Part shown: positions 13,144-22,261 of the stretch, in pieces | Layout of the letters: each line of letters opens with the position of its first letter | How positions within the stretch are numbered: the first letter of the stretch is position 1 | The notes under the pieces: generated by a model | Seen by the model: the letters and a program-made list of their open reading frames with translations, nothing else | Database searches by the model: none | What the model was told of the DNA's origin: nothing | Position numbers and translations under genes: made by a program | From: Streptomyces sp. DHE7-1 | GTDB taxonomy: Bacteria > Actinomycetota > Actinomycetes > Streptomycetales > Streptomycetaceae | Length of the DNA: 64,000 nt | Reading direction: 5' to 3' | Assembly (NCBI GenBank): GCA_016432725.1 | Contig: JACJDG010000003.1 | Location: forward strand, 310,001 to 374,000

Positions 13144-14538
13144 ATGAGCGAGCAGACCACCTTCTCTGCGGGAGCGGCGCCCGGCGCGCTGCCCATCGTG
13201 GGACACGCCCTCCAGATGATGCGTCATCCCGTGAACTTCATGACCTCGCTGTCCGCCCACGGCGATCTGGTCGAGATCAGGATCGGCCCCACCACGGCCT
13301 ACGTCCCGACCCACCCCGAACTGCTGCGGCAGGTCCTGACCAACGACCGCGTCTTCGACAAGGGCGGCGTCTTCTACGACCGCGCCCGTGACATCGCCGG
13401 CAACGGCCTGGTCACCTGCCCGTTCGCCGACCACCGCCGCCAGCGCCGGCTGATGCAGTCGGCGTTCACCCGCGGCCAGCTCAAGCGGTACGCCGAGGCC
13501 ATGCACGCCGAGATCGAGGACACGGCGTCGCGCTGGCAGGACGGCATGGTCGTGGACGCCTTCCAGGAGATGTACGGCATGGCCCTGCGCACGGTCGGCC
13601 GCACCCTGTACTCCACGCCCGTCAGCCCCGAGCTGGCCGCCAAGGTGGAACGTTCCTTCGACGTCGTGCTCAACGGCCTGTTCCGGCAGATGTTCCTGCC
13701 GGCCTCCATCCGCCGGATGCCCCTGCCCTCCCAGCGCCGGTACAGGAGCAACCTGGACTTCCTGCACGAGACCACCCAGCGGCTCATCGACGACTACCGC
13801 AGCTCCGACACCGAGCACGACGACCTGCTCGCCGCCCTGATCGCCTCCCGCGACGACGACGGCGGCCGGCTCGGCGACACGGAGATCCACGACCAGGTCA
13901 TCACCGTCATGGCGGCCGGCACCGAGACCGTCGCCGGCACCCTCACCTGGGTCTTCTACCTCCTCTCCCAGCACCCGGAGATCGAGGCGGCGCTCTACGA
14001 CGAGATCGACACCGTCCTCGACGGCCGCGCCCCCGAGTGGGACGACCTGCCGAACCTCTCCCTGGCCGACCGGATCATCTCCGAGACGCTGCGACTGCAC
14101 CCGCCGGCCTGGCTGTTCACCCGCCTCACCACCTCCCCGGCCGAGCTCGCGGGCCGCCTGCTGCCGGCCGGCTCCACCGTCGTGTTCAGCCCCGCCGCGG
14201 TGGCCCAGGACGAGGACGCCTTCGAGGACCCGACGAGGTTCGACCCCGACCGCTGGCTCCCCGACCGTGTCTCGCCGGGCGCCCGCCACGCCTACGTGCC
14301 GTTCGGCACCGGCGCCCGCAAGTGCATCGGCGACCTCTACGCACGTACCGAGGCCACCCTGGGGCTCGCCACCATCCTCGGCCGCTGGCGGGTCACCTGC
14401 GAGCCCGGCATGGACGTCCGCCCGGTCCCGCTGGCCACCGTCTACCACCCGCGCCGGCTGCGGCTGCGGCTGGACGCACGCACCCCGCGCCGGATGTCCT
14501 CCGCCGTCCCCGCGCCGGCCGGGGGCGACGCGACATGA
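13144..14538 (+). CDS. penI: Cytochrome P450 CYP183A-type, pentalenene C13 hydroxylase
   Basis: The P450 has 464 residues with I-helix [10 protein letters not shown] near 260, the ExxR helix in SETLRLHPP, and the haem loop [10 protein letters not shown] near 385. PtlI/PenI (CYP183A1 type) oxidise the C13 methyl of pentalenene stepwise to pentalen-13-al. The gene follows penA by about 115 bases and ends the recognisable pathway operon. Its stop overlaps the start of the ispH remnant (ATGA at 14535-14538). Electron-transfer partners (ferredoxin and reductase) are not in this window. Confidence 0.92.
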   Translation: MSEQTTFSAGAAPGALPIVGHALQMMRHPVNFMTSLSAHGDLVEIRIGPTTAYVPTHPELLRQVLTNDRVFDKGGVFYDRARDIAGNGLVTCPFADHRRQRRLMQSAFTRGQLKRYAEAMHAEIEDTASRWQDGMVVDAFQEMYGMALRTVGRTLYSTPVSPELAAKVERSFDVVLNGLFRQMFLPASIRRMPLPSQRRYRSNLDFLHETTQRLIDDYRSSDTEHDDLLAALIASRDDDGGRLGDTEIHDQVITVMAAGTETVAGTLTWVFYLLSQHPEIEAALYDEIDTVLDGRAPEWDDLPNLSLADRIISETLRLHPPAWLFTRLTTSPAELAGRLLPAGSTVVFSPAAVAQDEDAFEDPTRFDPDRWLPDRVSPGARHAYVPFGTGARKCIGDLYARTEATLGLATILGRWRVTCEPGMDVRPVPLATVYHPRRLRLRLDARTPRRMSSAVPAPAGGDAT

Positions 14539-14740
14539 GTGAGGGGAACGTCGTCCTGGCCCAGCGGCGCGGCTTCCGCGCGGGCGTGCGGCGCGCCATC
14601 GGCATCAGCGAGCGGGCGCTGGACCCGCACGGTGCGCCGGTGTACGTCCGCAAGGAGATCGTGTACGACCACTGCATCTTCTCGGAGCCGTGAAAGCGCG
14701 GTGCGGTCTTCGTCGACGGCGAGGCGGCGGCGCGCCGGCC
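14535..14740 (+). pseudogene. Decayed ispH (HMBPP reductase) remnant
   Basis: The 52-residue frame from ATG 14535 matches the N-terminus of Isp[16 protein letters not shown] aligns with the family's VLLAxPRGFCAGV, followed by [20 protein letters not shown]. The Fe-S ligand Cys is replaced by Arg. A TGA at 14691 interrupts the frame, yet the same frame continues after it with KRGAVFVDGEA, the next conserved IspH block. About 250 residues of a normal IspH are absent. Unlike the frame breaks elsewhere, this one shows a substitution and an in-frame stop, so true decay is likely. It overlaps the penI stop, suggesting an MEP-pathway gene was once appended to the terpene operon. Confidence 0.7.
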
Positions 14741-14990
14741 GGCAGCCCGGCTCCCGGCCCCTCGTCGTCATCCAGCGCCTGACGGCCGTCGCGGCGTCCG
14801 AGGCGCCGCCGACCGCTGACAGGGACGAGCCGAGCGGACGTGGTGGGCGGCCCGAGCCGGCCGGCCCGGGACGCGTCCGCTCGCCGGGCAGCCGTCCGGG
14901 GTCCCGGACGCGCCAGGGGTCCGGCAACGGCCTCCAGCGCGTCCACGATCCGCGACCGCCAGGTCCACCGCCGGTCGACCGGCCCTGGTA

Positions 14991-15716
14991 TCACTCCGTC
15001 ACGGGCATGCACTCGGCGAGCAGGTCGGTGACGTCGCGCCAGGCTCGCCGCGCATGCTGCGGGTGATAGCCGACGCCGGGGCGTACGGGATGGTCGACGG
15101 GCGGGTGGTGGAAGGCGTGCAAGGCGCCGCCGTAGACCACGAGGCGCCAGTCGACGCCCGCGGCCCGCATCTCGGCGGTGAAGGCCTCCCGTTGTGCGGC
15201 CGGCATGATCGGGTCTTCGGACCCGACCCCGGCCCACACCGGGCAGCGGATGCGCGCCGTTTCCTCCGGTCGGCCCGTGGTCAGGGCGTTGACCGTCGCG
15301 ATCGCGCGCAGGTCGACGCCGTCGCGCCCGAGTTCCAGGCCGATGGCGCCCCCGGTGCCGTAGCCGATGGCGGCGACGCGGTCGGGGTCGGTACGCGGCT
15401 CGGCGCGCAGCACGTCCAGGGCCGCGTGGCCGATGCGCCGCATCCGCTCGGGGTCTGCGAGAAGCGGCATGCAACGAGCCAGCATGTCCTCGGGATCACT
15501 CAGGTAGCGTCCCCCGTGGAGGTCGAAGGCCAGCACCACGTATCCCCGTTCGGCCAGCGCATCGGCCCGGGCGCGCTCGACGTCGCCGAGACCCGGCCCC
15601 TCCGGTCCGAGGAGCACCGCGGGCCGGCGGTCGGTGCCGGCCGGGAGGGCGAGGTGCCCGATCATCGTCAGGCCGTCGGCCGGGTACTCGACCTCGCGCC
15701 TTGTCACCGTCGTCAT
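14991..15716 (-). CDS. Dienelactone hydrolase-family protein lacking the usual nucleophile
   Basis: This 241-residue alpha/beta-hydrolase resembles dienelactone hydrolases: an early GPEGPGLGD segment, AFDLHGG near residue 63, a nucleophile elbow near residue 118, Asp in GSEDPIMP near 168, and His in ALHAFHHP near 203. The elbow reads GYGTGG, so the Cys or Ser expected at the centre of GxCxG is Gly. The His and Asp remain. It may be inactive, use another nucleophile, or bind a ligand. The start is the ATG at 15716. About 300 bases without a convincing gene separate it from the ispH remnant. Confidence 0.75.
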   Translation of the reverse strand: MTTVTRREVEYPADGLTMIGHLALPAGTDRRPAVLLGPEGPGLGDVERARADALAERGYVVLAFDLHGGRYLSDPEDMLARCMPLLADPERMRRIGHAALDVLRAEPRTDPDRVAAIGYGTGGAIGLELGRDGVDLRAIATVNALTTGRPEETARIRCPVWAGVGSEDPIMPAAQREAFTAEMRAAGVDWRLVVYGGALHAFHHPPVDHPVRPGVGYHPQHARRAWRDVTDLLAECMPVTE

Positions 15717-15820
15717 GCGACTGGACTGTAGTGAACGACGAACTGGGACAGGCCGGCATTCTCCGGTCGGCAGAACATCGCGGACGGGCCCTCGGAGTGC
15801 GCGACTGCGAGACTGGCTCC

Positions 15821-16633
15821 GTGCAGGAGATCATCGAGGGTATGGCCGGCCGCCTGGCCGAGGTGCCGGGCGTGGTCGCAGTCATGCTCGGCGGCAGCCG
15901 GGCACGGGGAGAGCACCGTCCCGACTCGGACTGGGACCTCGGCGTCTACTACCGCGGCGAACTCGATCTCGCCGCGTTGCGCGTGCTGGCCGGCCCCGAT
16001 GTGGAGGTGGCCGGCCCGGGTGAGTGGGGGCCCTGGGTGAACGGTGGTGCCTGGCTCCGCGTCGACGGCGTGGCGGTGGACTGGATCCTGCGGGACCTGG
16101 ACCGGGTCGAGCAGGTGTGGGCGGACTGCCGCGCCGGCCGGTACGAAGTGGGTGTGCAGCCGGGGCATCCGCTCGGCTTCTGGTCACCGTGCTACGCGGG
16201 CGAGGTGGCGCTCGGTCGGGTACTGGCCGACTCTTCCGGCGAGTTGACGGGCCTTCGGCGCCGGACCGCGGACTATCCGGAGCCGTTGCGCGAGGCGTTG
16301 GTGGCGGGAGCGTGGGAAGCGGAGTTCCTGACCGGTCTCGCGGGAAAGGGCGTGGCCCGGGCGGACGTCCTCTACGTCTCGCTCTGCCTGTCCCGGGCCG
16401 TAGGCGTGCTGGTGCAGGCAGTGTTCGCCGCGGAACGGCGATGGTGCCTCAATGAGAAGGGCGCGCTGGCCGTCGCCGAGGGACTGCCCTTGGCACCGAC
16501 CGGTTTCGGCCCGCGAGTCCGCCGACTGCTGGGGGCTCCGGGCGAGACGGCCGAGTCGTTGGCGATGACGGTGGTCGAGGCGCGGGCGCTGGTGGAGGAC
16601 ACTCTCGTGGCGCTGCGGAACCGCACCGAGTGA
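15821..16633 (+). CDS. Nucleotidyltransferase-domain protein
   Basis: A DNA polymerase beta-like nucleotidyltransferase of 270 residues from GTG 15821. The signature GGSRARGEHRPDSDWDLGV (about 20-38) has the GS loop and the DxD metal pair, and a later acidic residue in VDWIL could complete the triad. Proteins of this type adenylate antibiotics, proteins or RNA; the sequence does not show which. Upstream in-frame starts exist as far as 15701 but add residues without domain character. It ends about 185 bases before the LacI-family gene. Confidence 0.65.
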   Translation: MQEIIEGMAGRLAEVPGVVAVMLGGSRARGEHRPDSDWDLGVYYRGELDLAALRVLAGPDVEVAGPGEWGPWVNGGAWLRVDGVAVDWILRDLDRVEQVWADCRAGRYEVGVQPGHPLGFWSPCYAGEVALGRVLADSSGELTGLRRRTADYPEPLREALVAGAWEAEFLTGLAGKGVARADVLYVSLCLSRAVGVLVQAVFAAERRWCLNEKGALAVAEGLPLAPTGFGPRVRRLLGAPGETAESLAMTVVEARALVEDTLVALRNRTE

Positions 16634-16818
16634 CGACAGCCGTCCTGAGTACGGGAATCGCATGCGCCGCCGGTGCGGTGCGGGATTCCGGGACCCACCG
16701 GGTTCACCAGCACGCACAACCGCTCCTGTCGGCAGGCGATCCGGGAATCCGGAGCCGCTGGAAGACCTGTGCCCGTGTCGCCGGCGCCGTAGTATCGGTG
16801 ATCTCTGGGGAGGTGGTC

Positions 16819-17841
16819 ATGGGCAGGCGGCAGCCGGGCGCTCCGACTCTCGAGGAGGTGGCCGCCCGCGCCGGGGTGGGCCGGGGCACCGTCTCCCGGG
16901 TCGTCAACAATGCGGCGGGCGTCAAGGAGTCGACGCGGCGAGCGGTGAAGCGAGCCATCGCGGAACTGGGGTACGTGCCCAACCTGGCGGCGCGTTCGCT
17001 CGCCGGGCAGCGGGCCGACGCCGTCGCGCTCGTGATGACGGAGCCCAGGTGGCGGCAGTTCGCCGAGCCGTTCTTCTCCGAGATCGTCCACGCGATCGGC
17101 GACGCGCTGGCCGGCACCGGGCCGCAACTGCTGCTGACCCTGGTCCGCTCGGACGCGGAGCGGCAGCGCTTCCTCGAGTACGCGCGTGGCGGGCGGGTCG
17201 ACGGCGTCCTGCTGATGTCCGTCCACGCCGACGATCCGCTGCCCGACATGCTCGCCGAGGCCCGGATGCCGACGGTGCTGATGGGACGCCGTTCGAGCGA
17301 GGAGCGGGTCAGCTACGTCGACGCCGACAACGCGGGAGGGGCCCGCACCGCGGTCGCCCACCTGCTGGCCACCGGACGGCGGACGATCGCCACGATCACC
17401 GGGCCGCTCGACATGTACGTCGCCCAGTGCCGGCTGCGCGGCTACCGGGAGGCCCTCGCGCTGGGCGGGCTGGAAGCCCGGCCGTCGTGGGTCGGCGAGG
17501 GCGACTTCACCGAGGAGGGCGGCCACCGGGCCATGGCCCGGCTCCTCGAACGGCATCCGGAGATCGACGGTGTCCTCGCGGCTTCGGACACCACGGCCGA
17601 AGGCGCCCTGACGGCGCTGCGGGCGGCGGGCCGCCGGGTGCCGGAGGACGTCGCCGTCGTGGGATTCGACGACTTCCCGCTCGCCGAGCGGACCGATCCG
17701 CGCCTGACGACGGTGCGTCAGCCGCTCGAGGAGATCGGCCGGACCATGGTCCGTCTCCTCCTGCAGGAGATCGAGGAGCCGTCCGTGGCGTGGCGCCACG
17801 TCATCCTCCGGACCGAACTGGTGTTGCGCGACTCCGCCTGA
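16819..17841 (+). CDS. LacI-family repressor, CebR-like
   Basis: The protein has 340 residues. An N-terminal HTH reads TLEEVAARAGVGRGTVSRVVNN (part of residues 9-30) with the LacI hinge region PNLAARSLAG, followed by a periplasmic-binding-protein-like sensor domain. It starts at ATG 16819 behind GGGGAGG. The next gene is a secreted cellulase, and two copies of the CebR box, the operator of the cellobiose/cellotriose-responsive repressor, lie between them. I infer it represses the endoglucanase until cello-oligosaccharides appear. It may be a local paralogue of the global CebR, since no cebEFG transporter is adjacent. Confidence 0.82.
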   Translation: MGRRQPGAPTLEEVAARAGVGRGTVSRVVNNAAGVKESTRRAVKRAIAELGYVPNLAARSLAGQRADAVALVMTEPRWRQFAEPFFSEIVHAIGDALAGTGPQLLLTLVRSDAERQRFLEYARGGRVDGVLLMSVHADDPLPDMLAEARMPTVLMGRRSSEERVSYVDADNAGGARTAVAHLLATGRRTIATITGPLDMYVAQCRLRGYREALALGGLEARPSWVGEGDFTEEGGHRAMARLLERHPEIDGVLAASDTTAEGALTALRAAGRRVPEDVAVVGFDDFPLAERTDPRLTTVRQPLEEIGRTMVRLLLQEIEEPSVAWRHVILRTELVLRDSA

Positions 17842-17911
17842 GCGAAGCCGCCGGCCGGGACCACGGCGGGAACCCGCGTGCTGCGGTGCGGAGGCGTGCC
17901 CGAGGACGGTT

Positions 17912-17925
17912 CGGGAGCGCTCCCA
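17912..17925. promoter_or_regulatory. CebR-type operator 1
   Basis: The core GGGAGCGCTCCC (17913-17924) is a perfect 12-base palindrome matching the CebR box, whose consensus is TGGGAGCGCTCCCA. The first base of the 14-mer is C here. It lies 70 bases after the LacI-family stop and about 217 bases before the endoglucanase start. Confidence 0.75.
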
Positions 17926-18058
17926 GTCCAGCGGCGGCCTGATCGCCGCATCCGCCCCACCCGGCCGACCTGCACCTTCGAAAGAGTTTCGACGGGATCC
18001 CGCGCACTGCCTTGTCAGGGCCACGACGCTCTCCTACAGTCCCCCGAAACGGAGGCGA

Positions 18059-18072
18059 TGGGAGCGCTCCCA
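18059..18072. promoter_or_regulatory. CebR-type operator 2 (perfect consensus)
   Basis: TGGGAGCGCTCCCA is a perfect 14-base palindrome identical to the CebR consensus. It sits 70 bases upstream of the endoglucanase ATG, where repressor binding would block transcription. A partial half-site, GGGCGCTCCCG, follows near 18100. Confidence 0.88.
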
Positions 18073-18142
18073 ATCCAACCCGGGATACAGGTCCGGTCCG
18101 GGCGCTCCCGCTATCTCTCCCCACCCCTCCGAGAGGACCCGC

Positions 18143-19271
18143 ATGCGAACCTCACGGCACCCCCTCACCAGCAGGACGCACGCCCTGTTAGGCGCACTGC
18201 TCGCCTCGCTCGCCACCCTGGCGGCGCTGCTCGGCACCGCCCCGGCGGCCCACGCCGACACCTCGATCTGCGACGCGTTCGGAACGACCACGATCCAGGG
18301 CCGCTACGTCGTCCAGAACAACCGCTGGGGTATCAGCCAGACCCAGTGCATCACCGCGACCGACTCCGGTTTCAGGATCACCCAGGCCGACGGCTCGGTC
18401 CCGACGAACGGCGCGCCGAAGTCCTACCCCTCGCTCTACAACGGCTGCCACTACACCAACTGCTCGCCGGGCACCCGCCTCCCGGCGCAGCTCAGCGCCA
18501 TATCCAGCGCACCGACCGGCATCTCCTACAGCTACGTGAGCGACGCGGCGTACGACGCCGCGTACGACATCTGGCTCGACCCCACACCTCGCACCGACGG
18601 GTCAACCGGACCGAGATCATGATCTGGTTCAACAGGGTGGGTTCCGTCCAGCCCGTCGGCTCGCAGGTGGGTACCGCGACCGTGGCAGGACGCCAGTGGC
18701 AGGTATGGTCCGGCAACAACGGCTCCAACGACGTTCTGTCCTTCGTCGCCCCGTCGGCGATCGCCAGTTGGAACTTCGACGTCATGGACTTCGCCCGGCA
18801 GGCCGTCTCCCGGGGGCTGGCACAGAACAACTGGTACCTGACCAGCGTTCAGGCGGGCTTCGAGCCCTGGCAGAACGGCACCGGCCTCGCGGTCACCTCC
18901 TTCTCCTCCACCGTCAACACCGGCGGCGGGGACACCGGAAACCCCGGTACCCCCACGGGCTGCACCGTGTCGTACGCGACGAACGTGTGGCAGGGCGGGT
19001 TCACCGCCGACATCACCGTCACCAACGCCGGCTCCTCCCCGTGGACGACTGGAGGCTGGGGTTCACGCTGCCGACCGGGCAGCAGATCACCGGCGTCTGG
19101 AACGCGAGCCTGACCCCGTCGTCCGGAACGGTCACGGCGAGCGGTGTCGCCTACAACGCGCGGATACCGGCCGGCGGCAAGGTCTCCTTCGGCTTCCAGG
19201 GGACGTACGGCGGCACCTTCGCCAAGCCCGCGGCCTTCAGCCTCAACGGGGCAGCCTGCGGGACCGCGTGA
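18143..19271 (+). CDS. celB: Secreted GH12 endo-1,4-beta-glucanase with C-terminal CBM2 (two frame breaks)
   Basis: After restoring one base near 18595 and one near 19050 the protein is 376 residues. It has a secretion signal: Arg-rich start, hydrophobic stretch LLGALLASLATLAALLG, and cleavage near AHA-D about residue 39. The GH12 domain follows (CDAFGTTTIQGRY at its start, then the catalytic-Glu region EIMIWFNRVG and WNFDVMDF). A Gly/Thr/Pro linker leads to a cellulose-binding CBM2 that begins CTVSYATNVWQGGF and ends NGAACGT. The arrangement matches Streptomyces CelB. The product should cut amorphous cellulose outside the cell. Two CebR boxes upstream indicate cello-oligosaccharide induction. 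Confidence 0.88.
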
Positions 19272-19301
19272 CCCACCCCATGCGGCCGTTCGCGCGTCGC
19301 G

Positions 19302-19320
19302 CGGAGGTCCCCCACCTCCG
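19302..19320 (+). terminator. Short hairpin downstream of celB
   Basis: CGGAGGT and ACCTCCG form a perfect 7-bp stem around a 5-base loop, 31 bases after the celB stop. There is no T run. It could be part of the termination region together with the longer hairpin that follows. Confidence 0.4.
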
Positions 19321-19352
19321 GTAGGGCGCACCCCGGACGGGGCCGCACACCC

Positions 19353-19392
19353 GGGGCCCGCCCCGCTCGGTCTGCACGGCCGGGCGGGCCCC
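19353..19392 (+). terminator. Probable celB terminator
   Basis: GGGGCCCGCCC (19353-19363) and GGGCGGGCCCC (19382-19392) form a perfect 11-bp G/C stem with an 18-base loop, about 80 bases after the celB stop. Streptomyces terminators often lack a T tract; here only a short ATTTC follows. Confidence 0.65.
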
Positions 19393-20109
19393 GGCATTTC
19401 TCGCACCACGGTGCCGGACGGCTCGTCGCCGGCACCGTGGACCCCGACGGCGTCGCTACCCGGGGGACCGATGCCTTCCGGCCGTCTCGGAAAATCTATG
19501 GCACGACCAAGCGTGATAACTCCCGATGAGTACCCCATCGATTCCGTCGGCGCTCTCTCCTGGGTCTTTCGCCGACGTCTTCGGGCGTTAGGGTGACGGG
19601 CGCCTGACGGTTGCGCGTCCCAGGCGGCCGGGCTGTCGGCGTAGGCATCCGCTCACGCGTGGGCGGGGCTCTCGGCGGTTCCGGTCCAGCGTCCGACGAT
19701 GACGTCGTCCCGCTCCTGTTGAGGGTGCCGGCGTGGAGAGAAGAAGGTACGTGAGTTCCATGTACAGCGCTCGCCTGCTCACCGGCGTCGCGCGTGTCGC
19801 ATTCACGTCGCACCACGGCGACGTCCATACCGGAAGCCACCCCGCGAAACCCGCGGCCGGGCGCGCGGCTGTCGCCCCCTCCGCCGCCCCGGCCGTCGGA
19901 CGGACGTCTCCGGCCCGAGCCCCTTCGGGCCGACATCTTCCGGGACTGGGCAGCGCCCGAAGAAAGTGCGGCGACTCACAGGAATCGGACGTCCTGACCG
20001 CCGGGCGGCGGCACGCGGGCGAGACGGTTGAACCGGGCCGACTCGTGGAAGACGTGTCCTGCCTTCACGTCTGTGCGGCTTCAGTGACGAATCATGCCTG
20101 GGATCGGCG
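19393..20109. other. About 700 bases with no supportable gene
   Basis: Short frames exist on both strands (for example 19733-20113 on the plus strand), but none has a ribosome site, a family match or Streptomyces-like codon use. A modestly AT-richer stretch around 19490-19580 could hold promoter sequence. No RNA gene was recognised. Confidence 0.5.
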
Positions 20110-21425
20110 ATGACGGGCAGGTTCGAGTCCATGCAACTCACCTCGCACGCCGACAGAGCCACCGGGCCGGCGGACGCATGGAGCAGGGCCGCCGCGGCCC
20201 GCCCGGGTCCGCCTTCCATGCCCGGTCACACAGCAGCAGCCCAGCCCCCTGTCAGTGCTGAGGACATCGCGCTCGTACGGGCCAGCCTCGACGTCGTCAG
20301 TCCTCACGTCGCCGAGCTGGCCGCCCACTTCTACAGCATCCTGTTCGCGCGTTACCCGCAGGTCAGGGATTTGTTTCCGGCGGATCTCGATGTCCAGCGG
20401 GAACGTCTGGTGCGCGCCCTGCTGCGCATCGTGGAACTGGTCGACGACCCGGCCAACCTCGTGGCGTTCTGCTCCCGTCTGGGACGCGGCCACCGCAAGT
20501 TCGGCACGCAGAGCGCCCACTACCCGGCGGTCGGCGAATGCCTGCTGCAGGCGCTCGCCCACTTCGCGGGCCCGGCCTGGAGCCCGGCGCTGGCGGGGCG
20601 TGGCAGCGTGCCTACACCGCCGCCGCGGACGTGATGGTCCGGGCCGCGGAGGACGACGCCCGGGAGCGGCCGGCCGTGTGGGACGCGCACATCGTCGGGC
20701 ACGTGCACCGCGGACACGGAATCGCCGAGATAACCGTCCAGCCACAGCTGCCGTATCCGTTCGTGGCGGGCCAGTACGTGACGGTCGAAACGCCGTGGGT
20801 GCCCAGGCAGTGGCGGCAGTACTCCCCCGCGCACGCCCCACGGCCCGACTCGCGGCTGACCTTCCATGTGCGTGCCGTATCGGGAGGGAAGGTCAGCAAC
20901 GCGCTCGTGCACCACGCGCGTCTGGGAGACCCCGTCCGGCTCGGGCCGCCGGAAGGCGACATGGTCCTGCGTCAGACCCCACAGCGGGACCTGCTCTTCG
21001 TGGCCGGCGGGACCGGACTCGCCCCGATCCGCGCCCTCATCGAGGAGGCGGCCCGGGACGGCATCGGTGACGCGCGGGAGGTCAGCCTGTTCATCGGCGC
21101 CAGAACGGCGGACGAACTGTACGGGCTCGATGACATGCTGCGCATGTCCCAGCGCTACCACTGGCTCCGCGTCCGGGCAGCGGTGTCCCACGAGCGCATC
21201 GCGGGGCTGGAGGGCACGCTGCCCGAGGTGCTGGCGGAGTTCGGTCCCTGGTACCGGCACGAGGCGTACCTCTGCGGCCCGCCGCAGATGCTGGGCGAGG
21301 CGGTGCAGGCCCTGCGGCGTCACGGTGTTCCGCCTCGCCACATCCACTACGACCCCTGGGACACCCCCGTGCTGACCGCCCCGCTGGGGCCGCCCCCGTC
21401 CGACGAGGAGACCGACCAGCTGTGA
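20110..21425 (+). CDS. Flavohaemoglobin-like globin/oxidoreductase (one frame break)
   Basis: Restoring one base near 20597 joins a globin domain to an FAD/NAD(P)-reductase domain, 438 residues in all. The globin part begins near residue 50 (SAEDIALVRASLDVVSPH), with HFYSILFARYP and a probable proximal His in GRGHRKFG. The reductase part contains the FAD loop RQYSPAHAP and the NAD(P) segment FVAGGTGLAPIRALIEEA, and it ends YLCGPPQM near the C-terminus. Such proteins detoxify nitric oxide with O2 and NAD(P)H. The start is uncertain: ATG 20110 gives an extra N-terminal tail of about 45 residues, and later Met codons at 20131 and 20218 are possible. It overlaps the next gene by four bases (GTGA). 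Confidence 0.8.
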
Positions 21426-22087
21426 ACGCCCCCGAGACGACCGGCTCCTTCGGCGAACGAATGCTGCAGCAGCAGCTCGGCACCACCGACCGGGCGGCCG
21501 TCTTCTACGACCGTCAGGTGCACGACTACCTGACGCCCGCCATGAGGGAGTTCATAGCCCGGCAGAGCATGGTCTTCCTCTCGACCGCCGACTCCCTGGG
21601 AGCGTGCGACGCCAGCTTCCGCGCCGGGCCGCCGGGTTTCTGCGTCTCCCTCGACGACCGCTCTCTGACCTACCCCGAGTACCGGGGCAACGGCGTCCTG
21701 GCCAGCGCGGGCAACATGACCGAGAACCCCCACCTCGGCATGCTTTTCATGGACTTCACCCATGACCACATAGGGCTGCACGTGAACGGCACGGTCCGGC
21801 TGTACACGGACCACGAACTCCGGGCCTCGTACCCGCACCTGCCGGCGGACACCGCGCCAGGTCGCCAGCCGCACCTGTGGGTGCACGTCACCGTCGACGA
21901 GGCCTATGTCCACTGCTCCAAGCACATTCCCCACTTGGAGCCGGCCCCCCGCCCCCGCTCGACGACGGACCGGAACCGTCCCAAGGACAACGCGTACTTC
22001 CCGGAGCCCTCCCCCGCCCACCAGGCCGGGGCCGACTCCGGAACCGACCGCACCTCGTGGCGGGACCGCCTGCGGATCCGCCGCTGA
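21422..22087 (+). CDS. Pyridoxamine 5'-phosphate oxidase-family flavin protein
   Basis: This 221-residue protein has a PNPOx-like split-barrel: FIARQSMVFLSTADSLGACDASFRAG near the N-terminus, YPEYRGNGVLASAGNMTENPHLGMLFMDF in the centre, and a VDEAYVHCSKHIP segment typical of FMN- or F420-binding relatives. The reaction is unknown. The GTG start overlaps the flavohaemoglobin stop, so the two are co-translated, and a shared role in redox or nitrosative stress is plausible. The C-terminal 50 residues are charged and low in complexity. Confidence 0.75.
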   Translation: MNAPETTGSFGERMLQQQLGTTDRAAVFYDRQVHDYLTPAMREFIARQSMVFLSTADSLGACDASFRAGPPGFCVSLDDRSLTYPEYRGNGVLASAGNMTENPHLGMLFMDFTHDHIGLHVNGTVRLYTDHELRASYPHLPADTAPGRQPHLWVHVTVDEAYVHCSKHIPHLEPAPRPRSTTDRNRPKDNAYFPEPSPAHQAGADSGTDRTSWRDRLRIRR

Positions 22088-22261
22088 CCCCGTCCCGCCG
22101 GTTCGGCGGCTCCTCGGTCCCCGAAGAACCACGTCACACCCGCCGGGTCCTTCTGTTCGAGGTGCGGTGTCGCGACCGGCGCGGTGGACCGTGAGTGTTC
22201 TCCCGGGTACGGGCGACGGGCGAGCGGCACGGGCCAGGTCGTGTCGGAGGCGGCTGGCACG

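Noticed and set aside
19733..20113. Possible ORF upstream of the flavohaemoglobin gene
   Set aside because: No ribosome site, no family match and codon use unlike the neighbours.
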